Part shown: piece by piece, positions 9,349 to 17,961 of the stretch
Numbering within the stretch: the first letter of the stretch is position 1
Layout: each line of letters starts with the position of its first letter
DNA from: Thermotogaceae bacterium
GTDB lineage: Bacteria; Thermotogota; Thermotogae; Thermotogales; Thermotogaceae
DNA: 64,000 nt
NCBI GenBank assembly: GCA_027077795.1
Contig: JALWTT010000015.1
Span: 183,431-247,430, forward strand
Direction: 5' to 3'
Notes under the pieces: model-generated
What the model was told of the DNA's origin: nothing
Seen by the model: the letters and a program-made list of their open reading frames with translations, nothing else
Databases searched by the model: none
Position numbers and translations under genes: made by a program

Positions 9349-10349
9349 AGCGAGGCTCTCACCTCTTGACTAATTGGGTTGAAACATCTCACGTAATGAC
9401 CTTTCTCCACTTCTACAAAATCGGGTAATTTCTTCTTGCAGTCTTCCACTCTTCTGGGACATCTCGGAAGGAAAGGACAAACGGGTGGGATGTTAACCAT
9501 CCTCGGCGGCTGACCTGGTATCGGCTCGAGTCTATCAACTTTTCTATCAACTCTCGGTATAGACCTGAGGAGCATGTTTGTGTAAGGATGCATTGATCTA
9601 TAGAATATATCATCTGCTGAACCGAGCTCCATTTGTTTTCCACCGTACATAACCATTATTTTATCCGCCATAGAGGCTATCACGCCGAGATCATGGGTTA
9701 TGAATATGACAGCGGTTTTGAATTCCTGTTGGAGCCTCTTGAAGAGATCTAGTATTTGAGCTTGAATTGTGACATCCAAAGCGGTAGTTGGTTCATCAGC
9801 TATCAAGATAGCGGGATTACATGAAAGTGCTATTGCTATGACAACCCTCTGTCTCATCCCCCCAGAAAATTCAAAGGGGTAGGAATTAAATCTCTTTTCA
9901 GCTTCCGGAATTCCAACGAGTTCCAACATCTCCACGGCTTTAAGCTTTGCCCTTCTCTTGTCCAGATTTTGGTGAACGATGATAGTTTCAACAAGCTGAT
10001 CACCTATGGTGTACAACGGGTTGAGAGAAGTCATGGGATCTTGAAAAACCATGCTTATCTCGCTTCCCCTTATTTTGTATAACTCCCTTTCTGGAATCTT
10101 GAGAAGATCTAGCTCCTTTCCATCTTTTGTCTTATAGATTACCTGACCGTCAACTACTCTCCCAGGAGGCTTTATGAGCCTCATAATTGATTTGACAGTT
10201 ACGCTCTTTCCAGATCCTGTCTCTCCAACTATACCAAGTACCTCATTTTGCCGCAAATCAAATGATACCCCGTCAACAGCCTTGACTACGCCTTCTTCCA
10301 TATAAAAATATGTCTTCAGGTTTCTTACGGATAAAATGGGCTGCTCCAC
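9345..10349 (-). CDS. Peptide/oligosaccharide ABC importer ATPase, DppD/OppD family
   Basis: This protein of about 334 residues carries Walker A (GETGSGKS), the signature FSGGMRQR, Walker B (ILIADEPTTALD) and the switch His (THDLG). It ends with the oligopeptide-transporter C-terminal region (PPVCPFLPRCPRR). It would energise uptake through a Dpp/Opp-type permease. No permease, binding protein or DppF partner is in the neighbourhood; it is an orphan between a DUF89 phosphatase and a secreted protein of unknown role. A GTG at 10358 overlaps the previous stop, but GTG at 10349, eight bases after AGGGAG, has the better spacing. The substrate is unknown; in Thermotoga such ATPases often serve sugar importers. 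Confidence 0.88.
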   Translation of the reverse strand: MEQPILSVRNLKTYFYMEEGVVKAVDGVSFDLRQNEVLGIVGETGSGKSVTVKSIMRLIKPPGRVVDGQVIYKTKDGKELDLLKIPERELYKIRGSEISMVFQDPMTSLNPLYTIGDQLVETIIVHQNLDKRRAKLKAVEMLELVGIPEAEKRFNSYPFEFSGGMRQRVVIAIALSCNPAILIADEPTTALDVTIQAQILDLFKRLQQEFKTAVIFITHDLGVIASMADKIMVMYGGKQMELGSADDIFYRSMHPYTNMLLRSIPRVDRKVDRLEPIPGQPPRMVNIPPVCPFLPRCPRRVEDCKKKLPDFVEVEKGHYVRCFNPISQEVRASL

Positions 10350-10354
10350 GCCTA

Positions 10355-11221
10355 TCACTCCCTCTTCTTCATGAAAACCATTGTTCCAACTGGTACGTTG
10401 AGGTAATCTGCAACCACATCACACTTCACCGTTAAAAGGAAATACACATTCCCGCCTTTCTCTCCAACTATTCCCTCGAAGTTTCCTTGACCTTTCGAGA
10501 TCACCAAATCAGATTTAAAGAAGAGCTTTCTAAAATTGTCGGTTCCTCTGTCTATTATGGTACCTGGAACGGTCATTCCAGAATCTATGACACTTGCAAC
10601 ACCGGCCATAATTTCTTCGGCTTCGCGAACGGTGGCGTCGTTTATTATAGGCTTGTTCTTAGCAGCCACAATCACATCCAATGCCTTGTTGTACTCTTTC
10701 ATCATCTCTATGAAGAACCTGTCAAAGACGATTTCGCCCGCGTTGTCCACTATGTAGAGAACACTCACAGCTTTTGAAAGCTCTTCTTTAAACCGCTCAA
10801 AATCGCTTATTCCAAATGGTTTTTCCAATATCTCCGCGATTTTCCTGTATACCATATCCTCATTCCAGCTCGGCGTACCAAGATCTATGAGGTTACCTGC
10901 TATCGCCAACTTTGCAGCATCATACAAAGGATCGGAAAAGGATCTTATAACTTTTTCAAACCTTCCAAGCATCTTGTACGCCATTTCATTTGACTTTCTC
11001 TTCTCCTGCTCGTAGACATCCTTAACATTGAACATCTTTTCAAGTGCGGGGTAAAGTATTTCGGCTATTTCTATGGGTTTCATTCCCCACTTTGCTTTTT
11101 TCAAAGTATCCATTACGGACTTGAGCCGCTCCCATTTTTCTTCCTCACTCCTCATATACTTGTTAAAAACACGAAGTGCTTGATTGAGATGGCATACTAG
11201 GCATCTGGCATCAGCTCTCAC
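10355..11221 (-). CDS. DUF89/ARMT1-like damage-control phosphatase
   Basis: This protein of about 288 residues belongs to the DUF89 metal-dependent phosphatase family, whose members dephosphorylate damaged phosphometabolites such as sugar phosphates. Visible signatures are the N-terminal ADARCLVCHLNQA with CxxC, IVDNAGEIVFDRFF (about residue 150) and VISKGQGNFEG near the C-terminus, which contribute metal and phosphate contacts. The frame is open to 11269, but a TATAAT at 11248-11243 lies inside that extension. GTG at 11221 is preceded by GGAGGGG with good spacing, so the shorter start is chosen. It is the first gene of a long leftward operon and is divergent from mreB. The physiological substrate is not known. 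Confidence 0.85.
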   Translation of the reverse strand: MRADARCLVCHLNQALRVFNKYMRSEEEKWERLKSVMDTLKKAKWGMKPIEIAEILYPALEKMFNVKDVYEQEKRKSNEMAYKMLGRFEKVIRSFSDPLYDAAKLAIAGNLIDLGTPSWNEDMVYRKIAEILEKPFGISDFERFKEELSKAVSVLYIVDNAGEIVFDRFFIEMMKEYNKALDVIVAAKNKPIINDATVREAEEIMAGVASVIDSGMTVPGTIIDRGTDNFRKLFFKSDLVISKGQGNFEGIVGEKGGNVYFLLTVKCDVVADYLNVPVGTMVFMKKRE

Positions 11222-11242
11222 ACGTCTCCCCTCCGGACCTTT

Positions 11243-11248
11243 ATTATA
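11243..11248 (-). promoter_or_regulatory. Probable -10 element of the DUF89-to-pilin operon
   Basis: TATAAT reads on the minus strand at 11248-11243, about 22 bases before the preferred GTG start at 11221, with GGAGGGG between them. The -35 match is weak (bases around 11270-11265). It lies in the 116-base divergent gap between this operon and mreB. Confidence 0.5.
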
Positions 11249-11337
11249 CACCACCGAAAAAATCCCCATGCGACTTGGGTGATTAAATGATACAATTTTC
11301 TTACGTTGCGATGAACGACCTCAGAGGAGGTATGAGA

Positions 11338-12351
11338 ATGTTTGGGAGAACTGATATGGGAATAGACCTCGGAACAGCGAACACCCTTGTTTATGTGAGA
11401 GGAAAGGGAATAGTTGTGAATGAGCCCTCTGTTATAGCGGTTGACACCATAAGTGGGGAGATATTGAAAGTGGGAATAGAGGCAAAGAAGATGTTGGGAA
11501 AGACTCCCGCAACTATAAAAGCGATAAGGCCTTTAAAAGATGGAGTGATAGCGGATTACGATACAGCACTTGCAATGCTCAAGTACTTCATAGGTAAAGC
11601 TAAAACTTTTAGCTTCTTCAAGCCGAGGGTGGTCATAGGCATGCCAGCAGGGGTTACCGAGGTTGAACGGAGAGCCATAATGGAGGCAGGATTGGAAGCG
11701 GGAGCTAGCCGTGTCTTTCTCCTGGAAGAGCCCATGGCCACTGCGATAGGTGCTGGACTGAACATAGAAGACCCGACAGGTAACATGGTCATAGATATAG
11801 GCGGTGGGACAACGGAGGTAGCAGTCATCTCACTTGGAAGTATAGTCGTTTGGGAATCCGTCAGAGTTGCTGGCGATGAAATGGATGAAGCAATAGTTCA
11901 ATATGTGAGAGATATATATAGACTTGCTATTGGTGAAAGGACGGCTGAACGTGTAAAAATAGAGATCGGAAATGTTTTTCCAATCCCGGAATTTGACGAG
12001 CTCGAAACGGACATTGTGGGAATAGACTTGTCAAATGGACTTCCCAGAAAAATCACTCTAAAGGGCGGGGAAGTACGGGAGGCCCTCAAAGAACCTGTTA
12101 TGGCCATAGTTGAGTCCGTTAAGGTTACTCTGGACCAAACGCCTCCTGAGCTCATAGCCGATATAGTCGAACGTGGGATAATAATAGCGGGAGGAGGCGC
12201 TCTCATAAAGGGAATAGATACACTGATAAGCCGTGAAACCGGTATAAAGGTTATGATGGCGGAGGACCCCCTGACGTGTGTTGCTCGGGGAGCTGGTGCT
12301 ATTTTGGATAAGATGGATCTTCTTAAGAAGCTTCAGAGGGAGTTCAAATGA
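11338..12351 (+). CDS. mreB: Rod-shape determining actin homologue MreB
   Basis: This 337-residue protein is the bacterial actin that organises cell-wall synthesis along the long axis at the membrane. It shows the phosphate-1 loop [19 protein letters not shown], the phosphate-2 region [15 protein letters not shown], the adenosine motif [15 protein letters not shown] and the TPPELIADI segment typical of MreB. Length and sequence are close to Thermotoga MreB. The frame is open from 11287, but ATG at 11338 is seven bases after GAGGAGG and gives the usual N-terminus ([12 protein letters not shown]). It overlaps mreC by 4 bases. Confidence 0.97.
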   Translation: MFGRTDMGIDLGTANTLVYVRGKGIVVNEPSVIAVDTISGEILKVGIEAKKMLGKTPATIKAIRPLKDGVIADYDTALAMLKYFIGKAKTFSFFKPRVVIGMPAGVTEVERRAIMEAGLEAGASRVFLLEEPMATAIGAGLNIEDPTGNMVIDIGGGTTEVAVISLGSIVVWESVRVAGDEMDEAIVQYVRDIYRLAIGERTAERVKIEIGNVFPIPEFDELETDIVGIDLSNGLPRKITLKGGEVREALKEPVMAIVESVKVTLDQTPPELIADIVERGIIIAGGGALIKGIDTLISRETGIKVMMAEDPLTCVARGAGAILDKMDLLKKLQREFK

Positions 12352-12956
12352 AGTGGTGGATAACCACTCTATCGTTGTTCGTTCTTCTTGTGCTACTCGA
12401 GAGAATTTTTCCTGTTAGAGGTCAAGTGAATGAAGCGTTTTGGCCTGTGGAGAGTTACTTCATTTCCCTAAGAGGATGGATAGACTCCATAGGAAAGTGT
12501 GTTATCAATTCTCATGGGGTAAAGTCTCAAAGGCTCCAAGTATCACAAGCTTCAAAAGTGGAATCGGGACGGATTCTGGTAAAAGGGAAAGGGAGAAAGG
12601 GCGACCTCGTTGTAAACAAAGACGGCTGGATAGTGGGAAAAGTTGAGAAGTCCTGGGATAACTGGGTTCTCGTGGATACTCCTCTATCGGACAACTTTAG
12701 GATGGAAGTATCGGTGATTAAGAATAATATCCAGGTTGTGGGAAAGCTCATAGGAGGAGATCCTCCACTCGTTAAAATACCGGAAGATTTAAATGTGAAA
12801 GGAGGCTTGGTGTTTATATCTGAGAGTGAGGAGCTTGGTGGATACATGAGAAGAATGGGAAGAGGAGAAGTTGGGAAAATCATCTCTAGAAAGGGAGATT
12901 TCTGGATGATGAAACCGACTTCGAAATATGAAGGTTTGGTGATCTTGGAGAAATGA
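12348..12956 (+). CDS. mreC: Short MreC-like cell-shape protein
   Basis: This 202-residue protein has one N-terminal membrane helix (about 4-20) followed by a periplasmic, beta-rich domain. Sequence identity to MreC is not obvious by eye. Position between mreB and an MreD-like protein, 4-base overlaps on both sides, and topology make MreC the natural call. It lacks most of the usual coiled coil and is shorter than typical MreC (about 250-300 residues). The motif [19 protein letters not shown] fits the MreC beta-barrel repeats (GDxVxxxxGxVGxV). It would act as a scaffold linking MreB to the extracytoplasmic cell-wall machinery. Confidence 0.75.
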   Translation: MKWWITTLSLFVLLVLLERIFPVRGQVNEAFWPVESYFISLRGWIDSIGKCVINSHGVKSQRLQVSQASKVESGRILVKGKGRKGDLVVNKDGWIVGKVEKSWDNWVLVDTPLSDNFRMEVSVIKNNIQVVGKLIGGDPPLVKIPEDLNVKGGLVFISESEELGGYMRRMGRGEVGKIISRKGDFWMMKPTSKYEGLVILEK

Positions 12957-13306
12957 TTTGGATAAGCTTTGGAATTTTGTCGATATTTTGGGATGGCCCT
13001 CTGGGAGTTTACGTACCCCTCATTCCGCTTTTTACCCTTGGTACATTTTGGGTGCCCGTCCATCCGCTGATAATCCTGATTATCCTGTATTTTCATCATG
13101 TATTGGGATCTGGAAGGGGTGTCTTTGAGATCCTATCGATAGTTTTTCTCATGATAGCGGTGTACATTTCCGATATTTTCTACAGCAGACCAATACTCTA
13201 CTTCATGTATTCAACGGCAGTCGTTCTCCTGGTCTTTTCGTCCTTTGGAATGATCGCTGCTATATTTTCCGCTATTCAAGCTCTAATTGTCTACTCATTG
13301 AGGTGA
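12953..13306 (+). CDS. mreD: Small polytopic membrane protein, MreD-like
   Basis: This 117-residue protein is almost entirely hydrophobic, with about four transmembrane helices. It contains FWDGPLGVYVPLIPLFTLG near the N-terminus, recalling the DGPLG-type segment of MreD. It overlaps mreC by 4 bases and closes the mreBCD set. MreD is an integral partner of the MreB/MreC elongation complex; this one is shorter than the usual 160-170 residues. The call depends mainly on context and topology. Confidence 0.7.
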   Translation: MIWISFGILSIFWDGPLGVYVPLIPLFTLGTFWVPVHPLIILIILYFHHVLGSGRGVFEILSIVFLMIAVYISDIFYSRPILYFMYSTAVVLLVFSSFGMIAAIFSAIQALIVYSLR

Positions 13307-13339
13307 GCTTTTCAATGATCATTACAACGTTTCATGGAG

Positions 13340-13368
13340 TTGGCGTGTTTATAGCATTGTGATATTAT
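13340..13368 (+). promoter_or_regulatory. Probable promoter for the methionine operon leader
   Basis: TTGGCG (13340-13345), a 17-base spacer and TATTAT (13363-13368), with TGA just before the -10 as an extended -10 (TGn). A start site near 13375 would lie 15 bases before the small frame at 13390 and about 270 bases before metH. Confidence 0.55.
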
Positions 13369-13389
13369 TCACATTAGGAAGGTGATTCT

Positions 13390-13521
13390 ATGGTGAAGTA
13401 CAAACTCTTTATCACGCCAAGACAAATTCGGAAATATAACTGGCTCTCTGGCGCTCGTGGTCTTTCCGTACTACTTTGTGTATTATCATTGGAAAAAGGA
13501 TCAGTGAAGTCTCACTTTTGA
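13390..13521 (+). CDS. Possible 43-residue leader ORF or decayed membrane-protein gene
   Basis: ATG at 13390 follows GGAAGGTGATTCT, a strong ribosome binding site, and the frame runs 43 codons to TGA at 13519. The product starts MVKYKLFITPRQIRKY and has no recognisable family. At about 13438 the +1 frame takes over a much more protein-like sequence: a hydrophobic stretch ending in FVYYHWKKDQ and a stop at 13505-13507. This is what a single frameshift in a small membrane-protein gene would leave. It could alternatively be a real leader peptide for metH. Evidence for translation is only the ribosome binding site and the promoter just upstream. Confidence 0.3.
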   Translation: MVKYKLFITPRQIRKYNWLSGARGLSVLLCVLSLEKGSVKSHF

Positions 13522-13643
13522 TTACGGCTAGGATTTCCGGTGGTTTCTCACACTGTGAAACCTCACCTGATAGGACACAACGAATTCCCAAGTCTGAAAC
13601 GCGTGTGATAGAATTCCTTAATAAAATAGCAGGAGGGAGCTTT

Positions 13644-15983
13644 GTGAGAAAAAGGGATGCCATATCAAGGGTCCTAAAGAGAAAGGTGTTACTTCTAGAT
13701 GGTGCATATGGTACAGAACTCATCAAAAGAGCTGGTTTGAAGGACTTTCCACCAGAGTTTTTGAACGTGGAGAAACCCGATATCGTGGAATCTCTTCATG
13801 AAGATTATGTGAGTGCAGGTTCAGATGTGATAATAACCAACACATTTGGCGCTACACCTGCAAAGCTCTCTGAATATGGACTCGATAGTAGATTTGAGGA
13901 GATCGTTAGAAACGCCGTCAGGCTTGCAAAAAAGGCGGCAAAAGGTAAAGTGTTTGTCTTTGGAGATGCCGGCCCGACGGGAAAACTTCCTTTTCCAATT
14001 GGTGATAAATCCTTCGATTTCTTCTACAAGAATTACAAAAAGCAATTTGAAATCATGATAGAAGAAGGTGTTGATGGAATTATTCTCGAAACCTTTTCAG
14101 ACATAGCCGAGTTAAAAGCTGCAGTTTTAGCTGCCCGTGATATCTCCAAAGATGTGTTCCTAGTGGCTCATCTGACCTTTGATGAAAATGGAAGGACTCT
14201 CACAGGAACGGATCCCATGAACTTCGTTTTAACTTTTGAAGATCTCGATGTGGATGCGCTCGGTATAAATTGTACCCTCGGACCGGAAGAACTCCTCCCG
14301 ATATTCCAAGAGCTTTCGAAGTACACTGATAAGTTTCTCACCGTTGAGCCAAATGCGGGAATGCCAGTGGTTCAAGAGAAGGAAACAGTTTACCCTGTCG
14401 GTCCGGAAGAGTTTTCCGTGCATATGGATTCTTATTGGGAAGCCGGTGCGAATATAATTGGGGGATGTTGTGGAACCACGCCAGAGCATATAAAACGGAT
14501 GAGGAGGCAACTTGGCACCCGTCATCCGATCGAAAGAGAAAGGAAAAGAATATTCGCACTCTCTTCTCCAACGAATGTAGTCTCCTTTGAAAAGTTTGTT
14601 GTGATCGGTGAGAGGGTAAATCCCGCGGGGAGAAAAAAACTCAGAAAGGCTATGGAAAACGGGGATTTGAACTACATATTATCTGATGGGAGAAAGCAAA
14701 AAGAGCACGGAGCTGAGGTTCTGGATGTCAACTTTGGGATAGAGCAACTCGTGAAGGAAGATTTCATGGAAAAAGTGATCTATTCTCTAGCTTACAATGT
14801 TGGTACTCCTATATCGATAGATGTTCAAACGGTTCCAATCCTCGAAAGGCTGGTGAAATCATACCCGGGTAGACCTCTCGTGAATTCGTTCAGGCCGGTG
14901 GACGAGGAAATTGAGAAAGTCGAGATATTGAAAAGATACGGTGGGGCGGTAGTTCTTTTGTCGATGGAAGAAGATGTTCCAGAGAGTTTTGAAGACAGGT
15001 TGAAGGCCTTTGAGAAAGGGATATCGATACTGGAAGAGAACGGAATAGAGAAGGATAGGATAGTAGTTGATCCCATAGTCTTGGCCATGGGTGCTGGGGG
15101 AAATCCCATGGACACATTGCGCTTTGTGGATTACCTCACCAAAGGTGGGTATAAAACCACTTTGGGGCTTTCAAATTTATCCTTTGGATTGCCATATAGA
15201 TCCCATTTTAACTCCTCTTTTCTCATAATGGCAGTTGAGAGAGGCTTGTCATCAGCGATAATGAATCCATTGGACGAGATAGTCATGAACGATTTAAGAA
15301 GCGCGCTAGTCGTTCTCGGAAAGTCAGACCTCCCAAAGAAGGATGTAAAGGGGAAAGACGAGATAGTGGAAATGGTACTTGCTGGTAAGTCCAAAGAACT
15401 TCTCGAGAGGACAAAAGTTTTCTTAAAGGGATCCTCTAGCCCCTTAGAAGTTGTGGAAAAGCATCTGAGACCAGCCATGGAAAAAATAGGTGACATGTAT
15501 GACAGAGGGGAAATATTTCTTCCACAGCTGATCTTGGCAGCTCAGACTGCAAAGGTTTCATTTGACTATCTCGAGAGTCTAATGAGAGGAGAGGAAAGAG
15601 GCGAGAAGAAGGTGATAATTGCAACTGTGAAGGGAGACGTTCATGATATAGGTAAGAACATAGTGGCTGCAGTCATGAAGAGTTCCGGCTATAATGTTTT
15701 GGACCTTGGAAAAGATGTTCCGAGCGATAAAATAGTGAGCAAGGCTGAGGAGGAAAGGCCACTAGCGCTTGCACTGTCCGCCATGATGACGACAACCGCT
15801 CCTAGAATATCGGAAGTTGTGGAGCTTCTGAGAAGGAAGGGATTGGGTATTCCAGTGCTCGTTGGTGGAGCTTCACTGAACGAGAAGCTCGCAGAGCAGC
15901 TCGGAGCAGATTACTATGCAAAAGATGCATCACAGGGTGTGAAAATTCTGAAACTGATCGAAAAAGGTGGTGCTTCCTTTTGA
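13644..15983 (+). CDS. metH: Cobalamin-dependent methionine synthase lacking the reactivation domain
   Basis: This 779-residue enzyme transfers the methyl group of methyltetrahydrofolate to homocysteine through cobalamin. The homocysteine module (about 1-300) has the zinc cysteines in INCTLGPEE and GGCCGTTPEHI. The pterin module begins at VIGERVNPAGRKKL. The B12 cap (about 570-650) is followed by the B12 domain with DVHDIGKN, whose His is the lower cobalt ligand. The sequence ends there: the C-terminal AdoMet/reactivation module of E. coli MetH is absent, and a separate protein two genes on supplies it. The start is GTG at 13644, six bases after GGAGGGAGC. A frame open to 13476 is not preferred because it has no ribosome binding site. 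Confidence 0.96.
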   Translation: MRKRDAISRVLKRKVLLLDGAYGTELIKRAGLKDFPPEFLNVEKPDIVESLHEDYVSAGSDVIITNTFGATPAKLSEYGLDSRFEEIVRNAVRLAKKAAKGKVFVFGDAGPTGKLPFPIGDKSFDFFYKNYKKQFEIMIEEGVDGIILETFSDIAELKAAVLAARDISKDVFLVAHLTFDENGRTLTGTDPMNFVLTFEDLDVDALGINCTLGPEELLPIFQELSKYTDKFLTVEPNAGMPVVQEKETVYPVGPEEFSVHMDSYWEAGANIIGGCCGTTPEHIKRMRRQLGTRHPIERERKRIFALSSPTNVVSFEKFVVIGERVNPAGRKKLRKAMENGDLNYILSDGRKQKEHGAEVLDVNFGIEQLVKEDFMEKVIYSLAYNVGTPISIDVQTVPILERLVKSYPGRPLVNSFRPVDEEIEKVEILKRYGGAVVLLSMEEDVPESFEDRLKAFEKGISILEENGIEKDRIVVDPIVLAMGAGGNPMDTLRFVDYLTKGGYKTTLGLSNLSFGLPYRSHFNSSFLIMAVERGLSSAIMNPLDEIVMNDLRSALVVLGKSDLPKKDVKGKDEIVEMVLAGKSKELLERTKVFLKGSSSPLEVVEKHLRPAMEKIGDMYDRGEIFLPQLILAAQTAKVSFDYLESLMRGEERGEKKVIIATVKGDVHDIGKNIVAAVMKSSGYNVLDLGKDVPSDKIVSKAEEERPLALALSAMMTTTAPRISEVVELLRRKGLGIPVLVGGASLNEKLAEQLGADYYAKDASQGVKILKLIEKGGASF

Positions 15984-16861
15984 GAGAGCTCCTTAGGAGC
16001 AAGAAGGTGGTTATATACGAGGTTGTCCCCCAGAGGGGAACCGATCAAGCCAGATGCTTCAAACTATGCAACGACATGGTGAAAGCAGGCGTAGATGCCA
16101 TAGCAGTCACGGATATGCCGATGAGCAAGGTCAAAATATCACCATGGGCTGTTGGAAAGCTGTTGATTGACAGAGGAATAGAGACTCTTATTCACTTCAC
16201 GAGAACGAGTCGGAACATCCTCAGAATAGAATCAGATCTCCTGGGGATGCACATTTTGGGTCTGAGAAACGTACTCATACTTTCCGGAGATCACCCAGAG
16301 AACGGTGATTTTCCAGAGGCCACGGTGGTTAACGATATATCAACAGAGGATTTAATAAAGCTGGTCAGAAGACTAAACGAAGGTTTCAGCTGGAGTGGAA
16401 AGAAATTGATGGGAGGAACAGATTTCTTTGTCGGAGGGGTCTTCAACCCAAATATGGAGAAGGAGATCTTGAGAGCTAAGGAAAAGATATCATCGGGAGC
16501 TGACTTCTTGATATCTCAGCCAATTTACGACTCCAAAATAGCTGAAAAGGTAGCAGGTGAACTGAGTGTCCCTATGCTGGTATCGGTTGCGTTCTTTTCT
16601 ACGGAAAAGCAAGTGAGGTATTTCGCATCGATACCCGGTGTGAATATTCCAAGAGAACTGGTTGAGAAATTAGAAGGTAGGGACAAATCGTACATAGAAG
16701 ATTTTACGTTCGATCGTACCTTGGAGATAGTTGAGGAGCTGTTCAACCATGTGGCAGGATTTTACATATCAGGGATAGTTAAAAACTCGAATAAAGTCAG
16801 GAGGTTAGTTGAATTTGTCGGAGATCTTCAGAATGGATCCCAGAAAGGTAAGGATCCCTGA
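15980..16861 (+). CDS. metF: Methylenetetrahydrofolate reductase
   Basis: This 293-residue flavoprotein reduces 5,10-methylene-THF to 5-methyl-THF, the methyl donor for MetH. The TIM-barrel family pattern is visible: YEVVPQRGTD near the start, ILSGDHPENGD (about 105), FFVGGVFNPN (about 150) and ADFLISQPIYD (about 175). It begins with TTG inside the last codons of metH (4-base overlap) and its end overlaps the reactivation-domain gene, so the three form one methionine operon. The ribosome binding site is weak, consistent with coupling to metH. Confidence 0.93.
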   Translation: MRELLRSKKVVIYEVVPQRGTDQARCFKLCNDMVKAGVDAIAVTDMPMSKVKISPWAVGKLLIDRGIETLIHFTRTSRNILRIESDLLGMHILGLRNVLILSGDHPENGDFPEATVVNDISTEDLIKLVRRLNEGFSWSGKKLMGGTDFFVGGVFNPNMEKEILRAKEKISSGADFLISQPIYDSKIAEKVAGELSVPMLVSVAFFSTEKQVRYFASIPGVNIPRELVEKLEGRDKSYIEDFTFDRTLEIVEELFNHVAGFYISGIVKNSNKVRRLVEFVGDLQNGSQKGKDP

Positions 16862-17423
16862 AAGGGTTATCGCAGCAAGACTTGGGTTCAAAGGACTGGG
16901 AAAGATTCCCGAAAACTTTGAGAAGCAATTCAACATTGCCTATGAACTAGCCATGAGAGTGGCCAGACCGCTAGCAATCTACGAACATTTCAGCGTTTCG
17001 GTCACCAGAGATAGCATATCCATCGATGGAATAAATTTAGGTGGAAAAATGGTAAGGCAACACCTTGAAAGTAGCGAAAAAATAACCGTGATACTTTCCA
17101 CATTGGGAGACGATTACGATCGTGAGATAGAGGAGCTCCACACCGATGGAAAGGAATTGTTGAGTTTTTTCTTAGATGGGATAGGTTCAGAGCTCGTAGA
17201 ATACTTCACTAGGATTTTGGATGGAAAGCTGAGAGAAGAGAACGGAAACGGAAGTGCCAGGATATCACCTGGATACGGAGACTTACCCTTAGAGCTCAAC
17301 AAGTGGATAATAGAAAAATTGGGTGCCAAAGAATTTGGCGTATCCTATGATCCAGAAACCTTTGTGATGAAGCCTAGGAAAACCATAACGGCTTTCATAG
17401 GGTGGAAAAGGGTTAAACGGTGA
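16833..17423 (+). CDS. Free-standing MetH reactivation-domain protein
   Basis: This protein of about 196 residues resembles the C-terminal AdoMet-binding activation domain of methionine synthase, found as a separate protein in Thermotoga. The family segments seen are ILSTLGDDYDREIEEL (about 90-105) and ARISPGYGDLPLELN (about 150), the latter matching the RxSPGYGD-type AdoMet motif of MetH. It presumably supports reductive methylation of cob(II)alamin when MetH is oxidised. The TTG at 16809 has no ribosome binding site; ATG at 16833 follows GGAG by nine bases. It overlaps the end of metF by 29 bases and closes the operon. Confidence 0.88.
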   Translation: MDPRKVRIPERVIAARLGFKGLGKIPENFEKQFNIAYELAMRVARPLAIYEHFSVSVTRDSISIDGINLGGKMVRQHLESSEKITVILSTLGDDYDREIEELHTDGKELLSFFLDGIGSELVEYFTRILDGKLREENGNGSARISPGYGDLPLELNKWIIEKLGAKEFGVSYDPETFVMKPRKTITAFIGWKRVKR

Positions 17424-17580
17424 ATACGGGATCCAGCTTGAGAACGCTGAACCATAGAGCGCTTTTTGAAAGTGAAGGGAATTCCAGCGGTGAAAAACTT
17501 TCTGGGATTTCTTGGATGGGCGAGAAACAGACCTCGGAAGCAATTTGAGAATCGGCGGGGGTTTCTTGTATCCTGTAACA

Positions 17581-17961
17581 TCAACTTCGGAAAATCTTGA
17601 AGTCCAATATCTCCTTTAGTCTTGAATCTTTCTTTGCAAGGTACAGATACCCCACAAGGGCTTCAAGTCCTGTACTTTTCCTGTACAAAGGGTCGTTTCC
17701 GTGCTTAGTTGCGCTTTTGCTGTTCATCGCTCTTTTTGCCAATGCCCTTTCATCTTCGGTTAACACGTTCCAAATTTTATCGAGCAATTCGGCTTGTCCT
17801 TCCCGTGAGATGATTTTTCTCACTTCCTTCTCTATTCTTGAAGGCTTCATCAAATGGGCAAGTTTCAGCTTATAATACAACGACATAACTGCATCCCCTA
17901 TGTATGCGAAAAGCGAAATGGGAGCCTGATGAATATCTACGTCTTTTTCTTCGAAAATCAT
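17581..17961 (-). CDS. mrnC: Mini-ribonuclease 3
   Basis: This 126-residue protein is the RNase III catalytic domain without a double-stranded RNA-binding domain. In Bacillus the homologue matures 23S rRNA ends. The signatures AYIGDAVMSLYY (about 19-30) and GNDPLYRKSTGLEALVGYLYL (about 87-107), with the catalytic Asp and Glu, are intact. It overlaps the upstream cyclic-nucleotide-binding gene by 4 bases and converges on the methionine operon across 157 bases, in which I see no clear terminator. Confidence 0.93.
   Translation of the reverse strand: MIFEEKDVDIHQAPISLFAYIGDAVMSLYYKLKLAHLMKPSRIEKEVRKIISREGQAELLDKIWNVLTEDERALAKRAMNSKSATKHGNDPLYRKSTGLEALVGYLYLAKKDSRLKEILDFKIFRS

Larger units (their letters stand above)
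13307..13643 (+). other. Intergenic leader region upstream of metH
   Basis: This 337-base gap between mreD and metH holds a good promoter (13340-13368), a small frame with a ribosome binding site (13390-13521) and a hairpin of GGTTTC with GAAACC (13542-13547 and 13557-13562, nine-base loop). In a second frame, 13445-13507 reads like a membrane segment ending LALVVFPYYFVYYHWKKDQ and a stop, which suggests a decayed gene. I looked for the conserved boxes of cobalamin and SAM-I riboswitches, often found before metH, and did not see them. No intrinsic terminator for mreBCD is evident. Confidence 0.5.

Noticed and set aside
13307..13643. Cobalamin or SAM riboswitch before metH
   Set aside because: The conserved boxes of these riboswitches were not found; only a simple hairpin is seen.
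17424..17580. Possible small genes or a terminator between the methionine operon and mrnC
   Set aside because: Short frames here have no ribosome binding site or protein-like composition, and no stem with a U-run was found.
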